From: Poseidonibacter antarcticus
GTDB lineage: Bacteria > Campylobacterota > Campylobacteria > Campylobacterales > Arcobacteraceae
Assembly (NCBI RefSeq): GCF_003667345.1
Contig: NZ_RCWF01000013.1
Coordinates: 1-64,000, forward strand
Direction: 5' to 3'
DNA length: 64,000 bases
Made by a program: the position numbers and the translations under genes. Positions 47,170-54,676 of the stretch are shown here, piece after piece (positions within the stretch are counted from its first letter, which is position 1; each line of letters starts with the position of its first letter). The notes below the pieces were generated by a model. The model saw only the letters and a program-made list of their open reading frames with translations. It was not told the DNA's origin and searched no databases.

Positions 47170-47430
47170 ATTACTACTTTATCAAAGAATTTTATTTTAA
47201 TAATTACTATTTTATTTTCTATATTTATTTATTTTATTTTTATTCATTCAAAAATAAATAATACTAATTATGAACTTACAAAAAGTATTTCTTCAATAAC
47301 AACTCTTCCAGGACTAGTAACTTCAAATACAATTTACGAACCTAGAATTAGATTCTATAAAGATTATTCTTATACATTTTACCCCGAACAACAAAAAATA
47401 AATTATCTGGATTTTATATATGAAAAATAG
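47170..47430 (+). CDS. Small membrane-anchored protein with apparent AUU start
   Basis: An open frame of 86 codons between an in-frame TAG (47158-47160) and a TAG stop at 47428-47430 that contains no ATG, GTG or TTG. GGAG at 47160-47163 lies exactly 6 bases before ATT at 47170, the likely initiator. The product has a short basic start (TTLSKN), a membrane helix (FILIITILFSIFIYFIFI, about 8-25) and an extracytoplasmic tail with LPGLVTSNTIYEPRIRFYK and YTFYPEQQKINYLDFIYEK. The stop overlaps the permease start by 11 bases, which supports a coding role. AUU initiation is known for infC. A point mutation that ruined an ATG, or a sequencing error, are the alternatives. I do not recognise the family. 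Confidence 0.68.
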   Translation: MTTLSKNFILIITILFSIFIYFIFIHSKINNTNYELTKSISSITTLPGLVTSNTIYEPRIRFYKDYSYTFYPEQQKINYLDFIYEK

Positions 47431-48598
47431 TACTTTTTTTAATTTCTTATTTCTTTTGATATATAAACATAAATCAAAGCATATCGCTATTTCCCTAATC
47501 TCTGTACTTATTGTATTTTTAATTTCTTCAGTATTATTTATGTCTTCATCAATACAAAAAGAGTTATTCTCAACACTAGATGCACAAAGTGATTTTGTAG
47601 TACAAAAAATGAATCAAGGAAGAATCATAAATATTCCTAATTCTTGGATAGAAGATTTCTCACAAATCAATGGAGTGAAAAATGTTCAACAAAGAGTTTA
47701 TGGACAATATTATTTCCAACCTTCAAAAAAATACTTTACAATCGTTGGAGTTGATTTATTTGAAGAAAATATAAATAAAAATATTAAAAAACTATTATCA
47801 AAATTGAATATTTCTGTTTTCCTTGAAAAAGATTCTATGATTATAGGAAATGGCGTTAAAAAACAATTTGATAAATTTTATTATTCTAATGATTATTCTT
47901 TTAAATTATCTAATAGAGAATTAAAAAAAGTATCCATTTTTAAAGACCTTCCAAAAGCTAGTAATTTAATTGCAAATGATTTGATTATAATGGATATTTC
48001 ACTTGCAAAAGAGATATTAAATATAAATGAAGATGAATCAAGTGATATTATATTAAATGTCCCAAATGAATTAGAAAGACCAAATGTAAAAGTTGAATTG
48101 ATTTTAAAGCATTTAGACATTAGAGTTATCCAAAAAGAAGATATTAAAAAAGCCTATGAAAACTTATATAATTATAAAGGTGGATTATTTTTAATTTTAT
48201 TTATCATTGTTATGATAACTTTTGTATTAATTTTATACCAAAGATATACAATGATTTCTTCATCTGACAAAAAAGAAATTGGAATTTTAAAAGCTGTTGG
48301 GTGGAGTATAAAAGATATTATAAAACTAAAAATTTTTGAAACTTTTATAGTTGCATTTTTAGCTTTTTTAATTGGAATTATTTTTGCTTATATTTTTGTA
48401 TTTATTTTAGATGCACCACTTTTAAGTAATATTTTTTTAGGATTTCATAACTTGGAAAACAATGTTTCATTTATACCAAATATTAGTTTTTCAAGTATTG
48501 TAACACTATTTATATTTTTTATAATTCCTTTTATAAGTGCAGTTTTAATTCCTGTTTGGAAAATTGCAGTTATAGATGCACATGAGAGTATGAAATGA
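47420..48598 (+). CDS. FtsX/MacB-type ABC transporter permease
   Basis: A 392-residue permease with the type VII ABC topology: one N-terminal membrane helix (HIAISLISVLIVFLISSVLF, about 22-41), a large periplasmic domain (about 45-250) and three C-terminal helices. The cytoplasmic coupling segment before helix 3 reads SDKKEIGILKAVGWSIKDII, as in MacB and LolC/E, which use ATP hydrolysis for mechanical work in the periplasm. It overlaps the small AUU-start ORF by 11 bases and the ATPase gene by 4 bases. The periplasmic partner or cargo is unknown; the coupled small protein and the Cys-containing membrane protein are candidates. Confidence 0.88.
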   Translation: MKNSTFFNFLFLLIYKHKSKHIAISLISVLIVFLISSVLFMSSSIQKELFSTLDAQSDFVVQKMNQGRIINIPNSWIEDFSQINGVKNVQQRVYGQYYFQPSKKYFTIVGVDLFEENINKNIKKLLSKLNISVFLEKDSMIIGNGVKKQFDKFYYSNDYSFKLSNRELKKVSIFKDLPKASNLIANDLIIMDISLAKEILNINEDESSDIILNVPNELERPNVKVELILKHLDIRVIQKEDIKKAYENLYNYKGGLFLILFIIVMITFVLILYQRYTMISSSDKKEIGILKAVGWSIKDIIKLKIFETFIVAFLAFLIGIIFAYIFVFILDAPLLSNIFLGFHNLENNVSFIPNISFSSIVTLFIFFIIPFISAVLIPVWKIAVIDAHESMK

Positions 48599-49266
48599 TA
48601 AAAGTCAATAAGTTAAATAAAGTATTTAATCAAAATACAAAAAAAGAGTTTCACGCATTAAAAAACATAAATATACAAATACAAACTTCATCTTGCGTGA
48701 TATTAAAAGGTGTAAGTGGATCTGGAAAATCTACCCTACTTTCAATTTTAGGAACACTTTCTAAGCCTTCTAGCGGTGATATAATTGTAGATGATGATAG
48801 TATTGCAAAATTACCTGATTTGCACGCATCTTTATATAGAGCTAAAAACCTAGGATTTATTTTCCAGTCATATAATCTTTTTAATGAATTAGATGTCTCT
48901 GAGAATGTTTCAATTCCATTAATACCTATAGGATTTACACAAAAACAAATAAATGAAAAAGTAAAAATAACTTTAAATCTTGCAAATATAGAACATAAAA
49001 AAAATGAAACAGTTTCTAACCTTTCAGGTGGAGAAAAACAAAGAGTTGCCATTGCAAGAGCTTTAGTAAATAATCCTGATATTATACTTTGTGATGAACC
49101 AACTGCAAATTTAGATACTAATAACTCATTAAAATTTATTGAAGTAATGAGAAAATTAAAAGCACTAAAAAAAACAATTATCATAGCAACACACGATCCT
49201 ATTTTTGATAATCTTGATTTTGTAAATGATATTATAAATATAAAAAATGGAGAGATACTTGAATAG
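48595..49266 (+). CDS. ABC transporter ATP-binding protein (LolD/MacB type)
   Basis: A 223-residue ATPase with all motifs intact: Walker A LKGVSGSGKSTLLSILG, Q-loop FIFQSYNLFNELDVSENV, signature NLSGGEKQRVAIARAL, Walker B IILCDEPTANLD and the switch His in IIIATHDPIF. The arrangement and length match LolD, FtsE and the MacB nucleotide domain. It overlaps the permease gene by 4 bases (ATGA) and the next membrane protein gene by 8 bases, so the complex is likely made in fixed proportion. Confidence 0.93.
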   Translation: MIKVNKLNKVFNQNTKKEFHALKNINIQIQTSSCVILKGVSGSGKSTLLSILGTLSKPSSGDIIVDDDSIAKLPDLHASLYRAKNLGFIFQSYNLFNELDVSENVSIPLIPIGFTQKQINEKVKITLNLANIEHKKNETVSNLSGGEKQRVAIARALVNNPDIILCDEPTANLDTNNSLKFIEVMRKLKALKKTIIIATHDPIFDNLDFVNDIINIKNGEILE

Positions 49267-50227
49267 CGTACTTTTATCAAATGAAATCATAGTATTTTTA
49301 TTTACACAAATAACACTTTTAGTTTTACTTACTATCTCTTTTTTTTATTCAATCTCAATTATTAAAAACTGGGATTATTCAAAAACTACACAAACACAAT
49401 ATAAACTTGAAAAACGTTCATATTTAGTAATATTAATTATAACATTTACAATGATAATCAAAATATTCCTACTTCCTTATTTTGCTTATAGTATTGATAT
49501 ACTATCCAATATAGTCCCTGGTGCGATGTGTGCAGCTGGTGTTATTGGAGCAAATGAATATGGTCAACCTCTTTTAGGTTTTAAAGTTGTTCTATTGTTT
49601 TTTATTGGTATTTGGATGATTTTAAATACACTTGATTTAAAAGAGAAAACATATCCATATACAAAGAAAAAGTTTTGGTTTTTTATTTTTATATTTGCAC
49701 TTATAGTAATAGAAACTACTCTTGATATTTTATACTTAACAAATATCTCAACACAAGAACCAGTTCTTTGTTGTTCAGTAATTTTTGGAGCAAGTTCAAC
49801 AGGTGGACAAATACCATTTAACTTAAATATTCCAATGCTTTTAGTGATTTTTTACTTATTATATTTTCTTAGTATATTTGTTAACATTCAAAAAAATCCA
49901 TACCTAAATATACTTGTAAATATTTTATTCCTTTACATCTCTTATTATGCAGTTACCTACTTTTTTGGAACATATATCTATGAATTACCAACACATAAAT
50001 GCCCATTTTGTATGCTGCAACATGAGTATTTTTATATAGGTTACTTTATTTGGGGTTCTTTATTTTTAGGAGTATTTTATGCTTTTGCATACTCAGCACT
50101 TAAACTTTTTGTAAATAAATCACTTGATTATACCTTGAAATATTCACTTATTTTTAATACATTATTTGTATTTATTTGTACTTTTTATGTAATTAGATTT
50201 TATTTTGTAAATGGAGTTTTTCTTTAA
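49259..50227 (+). CDS. Cys-containing polytopic membrane protein
   Basis: A 322-residue protein with about eight membrane helices. I do not recognise the family. It has three Cys sites at helix ends: GAMCAAGVIGANEYG (Cys91), PVLCCSVIFGASSTGG (Cys171-172) and THKCPFCMLQHEYF (Cys248 and Cys251). The last resembles the CxxC-plus-Gln entrance of DsbB/VKOR-type proteins, so thiol redox or soft-metal handling is possible. I prefer the TTG at 49259, with GGAG 6 bases upstream inside the ATPase gene, over the ATG at 49247, which has no ribosome binding site. It overlaps the ATPase gene and ends in a terminator shared with the convergent helicase gene. Confidence 0.7.
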   Translation: MNSVLLSNEIIVFLFTQITLLVLLTISFFYSISIIKNWDYSKTTQTQYKLEKRSYLVILIITFTMIIKIFLLPYFAYSIDILSNIVPGAMCAAGVIGANEYGQPLLGFKVVLLFFIGIWMILNTLDLKEKTYPYTKKKFWFFIFIFALIVIETTLDILYLTNISTQEPVLCCSVIFGASSTGGQIPFNLNIPMLLVIFYLLYFLSIFVNIQKNPYLNILVNILFLYISYYAVTYFFGTYIYELPTHKCPFCMLQHEYFYIGYFIWGSLFLGVFYAFAYSALKLFVNKSLDYTLKYSLIFNTLFVFICTFYVIRFYFVNGVFL

Positions 50228-50236
50228 GAAAAACTC
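50214..50236. terminator. Shared terminator between convergent genes
   Basis: GAGTTTTTCTT and AAGAAAAACTC form an 11-bp near-continuous stem that includes the last codons and stop of the plus-strand gene and touches the stop of the minus-strand helicase gene. The A/T runs on both sides fit a terminator for both transcripts in the 8-base gap. Confidence 0.7.
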
Positions 50237-53028
50237 TAAAGAACTATTTTCGTAAACTCTTCAAAGAGTTTATCACCTAGAGGAATTTCTAGTTTGAGAA
50301 TAGTTGAGATTGGTTTATTTCCTTTGTACTCAATAGTATTTGCTAATCCTAGATAAATAAATCCTTGAGTTTTTTTATCTACTTGTGCAAATTTTCGTAC
50401 AAATATATGTAGTTTTACATTTAGTTTTTTATTATTGATTAATTTATTTCCATCAACACTTGTTTGAGAAGTGCTTGGTTTGCTTTGATAAGTAAATGTG
50501 TCTTTTGATAAAAAGGCATTATCATAAGTAGAAGATTTTGAGAATTTTTCTTTTTCTAGATTTATAAATAAAAAGAAATCATCTTGATATTTTAAAAATC
50601 CACTTCCTCTAAAAGATGAATGTATTTTATTAAAGTTACAAAGTTGTGCGATATTTAGCATATTGTATTTTGTATATAGTTTTAAAAATGGTAAGCCATA
50701 ATCTTTTACTCCAAACTCTTTTTCATAGTGCATAATTCCATAATCCAAACTATCTATAAATATTTCTTTATATTTTTTATTTAATAAAAGTGCTTTAAAC
50801 TCTTTTGTTTTTACTAGTTTTGAATCTTCATAATTTACTAATTTTATATATCTTAAAACTTGTCCCTTATCAAAGTAGTTTTGGTTTAGAAAATTGAAAC
50901 TATGAATAATAGTGTCTGTATTTATTTTGTCTAAATATTTATTTAGGATTTTAAAAGCTATTTTTTCATCTATACTTTCATTATTAATTAAATACTTTAA
51001 AATCACAAACTCATAAGCTCTTTTTATTGGGAGTAAATAATCAATAAACCTAATAGCTTTTATAAATACCTCATCATTACAAATTTCTTTTATCTGCTTA
51101 TCATCCTCAACTTTAGATATAAACTCAATATATGATTTAGAATCACTTATAAAGCTTAGAGGAGAGATTGTCTGTTCATAATGTAAGTAATCAACTAACT
51201 TAGGTTTTCTATTATTTAAAATATCTTTAAATCTATAATATTGCTCTTTTAAATATTTTAAATGATTAAAGTTTTTTGCATCTATTTGTTCTAATATTCT
51301 TTGTTTGGATATTTCATCCATTTTGATAAATACATTTTGCATATTAGCAAAGTTGTTTTCTACAGATATTTTAATACTTTCTTTATCAATTGCTTTATTT
51401 CCTACAAGTGCAAGAGCTATTAAATATGCCTTTTGGTGGTTACCAATAAAATCTAAAACTGTTAAAAAATCTTTATTCTTATATTTACGTAATCCTCGAC
51501 CTAACTGTTGAATAAAGATAATTGGTGAGTAAGTAGGTCGAAGCATCAAAACTGTATTTATTGATGGTATATCTATTCCTTCATTAAAAATATCAACTGT
51601 AAATATTACTTCTAAGCAATTCGCATCATCTTCTAGATTTTTTATTGCTTCTTCTCTTTGGGCAATTGTATTATTACTTACAAGGAAAGTTGAGTTTATT
51701 CCTCTTTTATTAAACTCTTCACTCATATAAATACAATGCTCTTTTGATACACAAAAAGCTAAAACTTTTCTTTTACTTCCACTATGAGAATAAAACTTCA
51801 TTTTTTCTATTATATATTCAACTCTTTTATTTACTTTTAAAATTCTTGTTAATTCATCTATTTTTGAGATATCAACACTATTGTAATCTAAAGTATTAAT
51901 ATCTGTAATTCCATAATAATGAAAAGGAGTAACCAAATTATTTTCTAATGCATCATCAAGTGTAATATCACAAGCTATATTTTCATCAAATACTTTATAT
52001 ATACTATTTCCATCCATTCTATTTGAAGTTGCAGTAAGTCCTAAAAGAAACTTAGGAGTAAAATGATTTACGACTTTCATATACGTGTTTGATACAATAT
52101 GATGTACTTCATCTACTATAATATAATCAAACTCATCTTTAGAAAAGTTCTTATAGTTTAAACTCATTGTTTGGATTGTTGAAAATAGATAGTTTTTATC
52201 TAACTCTTTTTTGTTTCCTGTATATAAACCACATAAAAATTTATCATCAATTATACTTTCAAAACTTTGTTTTGCTTTTATTAATATATTTTCTCTATGA
52301 ACTAAAAAGAGTAATTTATTTGGTCTCATTTGTTTTACATCAAAAACACTAAGATATGTTTTTCCTGAACCAGTTGCGGCAATTACCAAGGCTTTATTTT
52401 CACCTTTTTCTCTTAAGTTTTTAAGTCGTTTGAGTGCTTGTATTTGCATATAGTTTGATTTTAGTTTTTCTGTTTTTAATCTAAAAGTTTTTGTAAATCC
52501 TTTTGATTCTAAACTTTTTTTAAACTCATCATACCCTATTAAAAATTCTTTATTTACATCTATTGAGTTTTCCCATAAGATACTAAACTCATTTATTATT
52601 TCATTTAAAAACAAATCATCTTTTTTACATAATGTTTTTATATTCCATTCTATATTTGTTTTAAAAGCACTTGCTGTTATATTTGAAGATCCAAGTAATA
52701 CTTCATACTTTTCATCAAATTCAAAGATATAAGCTTTACTATGAAATCCTATATTTGTTTGGGAACTATCATATATTTTTAGCTCAATATTTTTAAACTC
52801 TTTTATCTTTTCCAAGGCTTTTACTTCTGTAAAATTTAAATATGTAGAAGTTAATATTTTACCTTTTATACCTTTTTCATCTAAACTTTTAAAACTATCC
52901 AAAAGTAGTTGTAAACCTGAGAAGTTTATAAATGCTACGTTAAATACAAAACTATTACAAGAGTTAAGAAGTTCCTCTAAATGATTATAAAAGTTTGATC
53001 TTTGATTATTTGTAATTAGTGTATTCAA
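50236..53028 (-). CDS. PLD-like / superfamily 2 helicase / DUF3427 protein
   Basis: A 930-residue multidomain protein. The N-terminal domain (about 1-165) has one PLD-type site, His96 and Lys98 in GFHSKAYIFEF followed by GSSNITASAF. The central SF2 helicase (about 195-530) has Walker A AATGSGKTYL (218-224), DEVHH at 306-310, LGLTATSNRMDG and the C-lobe FNEGIDIPSI plus QQLGRGLRKYKNK. The C-terminal 400 residues match the DUF3427-type region (DDFFLFINLEKEKFSKSSTYDN). Such PLD-helicase fusions resemble restriction and DNA-processing enzymes; function is not established to my knowledge. It is divergent from the Aat-like gene and otherwise alone. Confidence 0.85.
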   Translation of the reverse strand: MNTLITNNQRSNFYNHLEELLNSCNSFVFNVAFINFSGLQLLLDSFKSLDEKGIKGKILTSTYLNFTEVKALEKIKEFKNIELKIYDSSQTNIGFHSKAYIFEFDEKYEVLLGSSNITASAFKTNIEWNIKTLCKKDDLFLNEIINEFSILWENSIDVNKEFLIGYDEFKKSLESKGFTKTFRLKTEKLKSNYMQIQALKRLKNLREKGENKALVIAATGSGKTYLSVFDVKQMRPNKLLFLVHRENILIKAKQSFESIIDDKFLCGLYTGNKKELDKNYLFSTIQTMSLNYKNFSKDEFDYIIVDEVHHIVSNTYMKVVNHFTPKFLLGLTATSNRMDGNSIYKVFDENIACDITLDDALENNLVTPFHYYGITDINTLDYNSVDISKIDELTRILKVNKRVEYIIEKMKFYSHSGSKRKVLAFCVSKEHCIYMSEEFNKRGINSTFLVSNNTIAQREEAIKNLEDDANCLEVIFTVDIFNEGIDIPSINTVLMLRPTYSPIIFIQQLGRGLRKYKNKDFLTVLDFIGNHQKAYLIALALVGNKAIDKESIKISVENNFANMQNVFIKMDEISKQRILEQIDAKNFNHLKYLKEQYYRFKDILNNRKPKLVDYLHYEQTISPLSFISDSKSYIEFISKVEDDKQIKEICNDEVFIKAIRFIDYLLPIKRAYEFVILKYLINNESIDEKIAFKILNKYLDKINTDTIIHSFNFLNQNYFDKGQVLRYIKLVNYEDSKLVKTKEFKALLLNKKYKEIFIDSLDYGIMHYEKEFGVKDYGLPFLKLYTKYNMLNIAQLCNFNKIHSSFRGSGFLKYQDDFFLFINLEKEKFSKSSTYDNAFLSKDTFTYQSKPSTSQTSVDGNKLINNKKLNVKLHIFVRKFAQVDKKTQGFIYLGLANTIEYKGNKPISTILKLEIPLGDKLFEEFTKIVL

Positions 53029-53093
53029 TAAAAAGCCTTAAGATTATTGTTTATTATAATTAAACGAAACGTAATCTATGATAAAATCCTTTT

Positions 53094-53807
53094 ATGAGTA
53101 CAGATAATACAATTTACTATTTAACCTTAGAAAATATAAAAGATACAGATATTCTTTTTAATGATATTTATTCAAATAAAGACACAAACTATTATTTTTC
53201 TGATGATTTTTCAAAAGAGTTTTATATCTATCTTGCACGTTGTGGCTTTATATCAACTACAACTATTTACGAAGATAAACTTTATTTATTACCTGAAATG
53301 CAATTTGACTATGCTCTTTTAGATTTTGAGAATCTTCATATTTCTAAAAAAGTAAAGAAATTACTAAAACAAGATAATTATATATTCACATCAAATACAA
53401 GGTTTGAAGAAGTTCTTGAAAACCTAGAAAATTATCATACTAATAACTGGTTAGTAGATGAATATAAAATGCTTATGATTGAACTATATAAAACTTATGA
53501 TAATAATGATTTTAAAATCATCTCTTATGAACTAATAGATAAACAAAACAATCAATTAATAGCTGGAGAAATTGGCTATAAAATTTATGATACTTATACA
53601 TCTTTAACAGGTTTTAGCTCGAAAGAAAAGAAATATAACAATTATGGAAAACTACAGTTAGTTTTACTTGCCTTACAACTTCAAAAAGAAAAATTTTCAT
53701 TTTGGAATTTAGGTCAAGCATATATGCAATATAAGTTTGATTTAGGAGCTATAAAATATTCTCGTGATGATTTTTTAAAAAGATGGTTGCCAAAAATTTT
53801 CATTTAA
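53094..53807 (+). CDS. Divergent leucyl/phenylalanyl-tRNA-protein transferase-like protein
   Basis: A 237-residue protein of the Aat (GNAT-fold) type. It keeps the family order: FYIYLARCGFISTT, LYLLPEMQFDYALLDFE, ISKKVKKLLKQDNYIFTSNTRFEEVLENL, NNWLVDEYKMLMIELYKTY and the C-terminal FWNLGQAYMQYKFDLGAIKY. In E. coli Aat, from memory, the corresponding end reads LIDCQVLNDHTASLGA and the centre holds GESMFS; here the Asp is replaced (NLGQ) although the Gln is kept, and the centre reads SLTGFSS. It may be a true N-end-rule enzyme that has diverged or a relative with another acceptor. It is divergent from the PLD-helicase gene with 65 bases between. Confidence 0.75.
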   Translation: MSTDNTIYYLTLENIKDTDILFNDIYSNKDTNYYFSDDFSKEFYIYLARCGFISTTTIYEDKLYLLPEMQFDYALLDFENLHISKKVKKLLKQDNYIFTSNTRFEEVLENLENYHTNNWLVDEYKMLMIELYKTYDNNDFKIISYELIDKQNNQLIAGEIGYKIYDTYTSLTGFSSKEKKYNNYGKLQLVLLALQLQKEKFSFWNLGQAYMQYKFDLGAIKYSRDDFLKRWLPKIFI

Positions 53808-53847
53808 TAAAAAATATCAATATAGTTATATCAAATAAATATTATGC

Positions 53848-53853
53848 TATATT
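53848..53853 (+). promoter_or_regulatory. Extended -10 box for the solute-binding protein gene
   Basis: TGCTATATT, an extended -10 (TG-N-TATATT), lies 31 bases before the TTG start at 53884 and 20 bases before GGAGG. Confidence 0.4.
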
Positions 53854-53883
53854 TTTATGCTAAATAATGAATTGGAGGATATT

Positions 53884-54672
53884 TTGAAAACATTTATATT
53901 TCCTGCTTTAATAGCATTTTTATCTTCATTATCTTTATATGCAGATAATACAAAACTAGATGAAATCATAAAAAATAATGAATTAAGAGTTTGTATATGG
54001 CCACAATATTATGGAATATCTTATGTAGACAGAAGAACTCAAAAACTAACAGGTATTGATAGTGATTTAGCTGTTGAATTAGCAAAAGACTTAAATGTAA
54101 ACCTTAGATATGTACAAAGTTCATTTCCTACTTTAATAAATGATATAAAAAGTGATAAATGCGATATTGCAATGTTTGCAATTGGAAATACAAAAAAAAG
54201 AAGAGAACAAATGCGGTTTACTTCAGCACATCTTCAAAGTGATATATATGCTATTACAACTAAAACAAATAAAAAAATCAACTCTTGGGATGATATAGAT
54301 AAAAAAGGTGTAATTATTGCTGTTGCAAAAGGAACTTATCACGAACCTATTATGATAAAAATGATAAAAAATGCAAAACTCGTAATAATAAAAGGTTTCA
54401 AAGATAGAGAAGATGAAGTTCAAGCAGGACGAGCAGATGTATTTATAGCTGATTATCCATATAGTGTTAAAATGATTAATAAAACTTCTTGGGCTAAATT
54501 AATAATTCCAAAAGAAACTTTTCATTTGACACCTTACGCTTGGACTATGGCTTATGGGAATAATAAATTTTATAATGCTGTCGAAAAATTTATTAAAGAT
54601 ATAAAAAATGATGGTAGATTAGAAGACTTTGCAAGAAGAAATGGCTTAGAACCAATGGTTAAAAAAGATTAG
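53884..54672 (+). CDS. Family 3 extracellular solute-binding protein
   Basis: A 262-residue periplasmic binding protein of the amino-acid (SBP_bac_3) type. The start is TTG at 53884 with GGAGG 5 bases upstream, which gives a clean signal peptide (MKTFIFPALIAFLSSLSLYA, cleavage expected before DNTKLDE); the ATG at 53857 would bury it. The mature protein shows LRVCIWPQYYGISYVDRRTQ, LTGIDSDLAVELAKDL, KCDIAMFAIGNTKKRREQM and GRADVFIADYPYSV, as in ligand-binding members. No ABC permease or ATPase gene is adjacent; instead a sensor kinase follows after 4 bases, so it may deliver a ligand signal. Confidence 0.9.
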   Translation: MKTFIFPALIAFLSSLSLYADNTKLDEIIKNNELRVCIWPQYYGISYVDRRTQKLTGIDSDLAVELAKDLNVNLRYVQSSFPTLINDIKSDKCDIAMFAIGNTKKRREQMRFTSAHLQSDIYAITTKTNKKINSWDDIDKKGVIIAVAKGTYHEPIMIKMIKNAKLVIIKGFKDREDEVQAGRADVFIADYPYSVKMINKTSWAKLIIPKETFHLTPYAWTMAYGNNKFYNAVEKFIKDIKNDGRLEDFARRNGLEPMVKKD

Positions 54673-54676
54673 TCAT

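Noticed and set aside
48651-49280. Minus-strand 209-codon ORF
   Set aside because: Antisense shadow of the ABC ATPase gene, which has all catalytic motifs.
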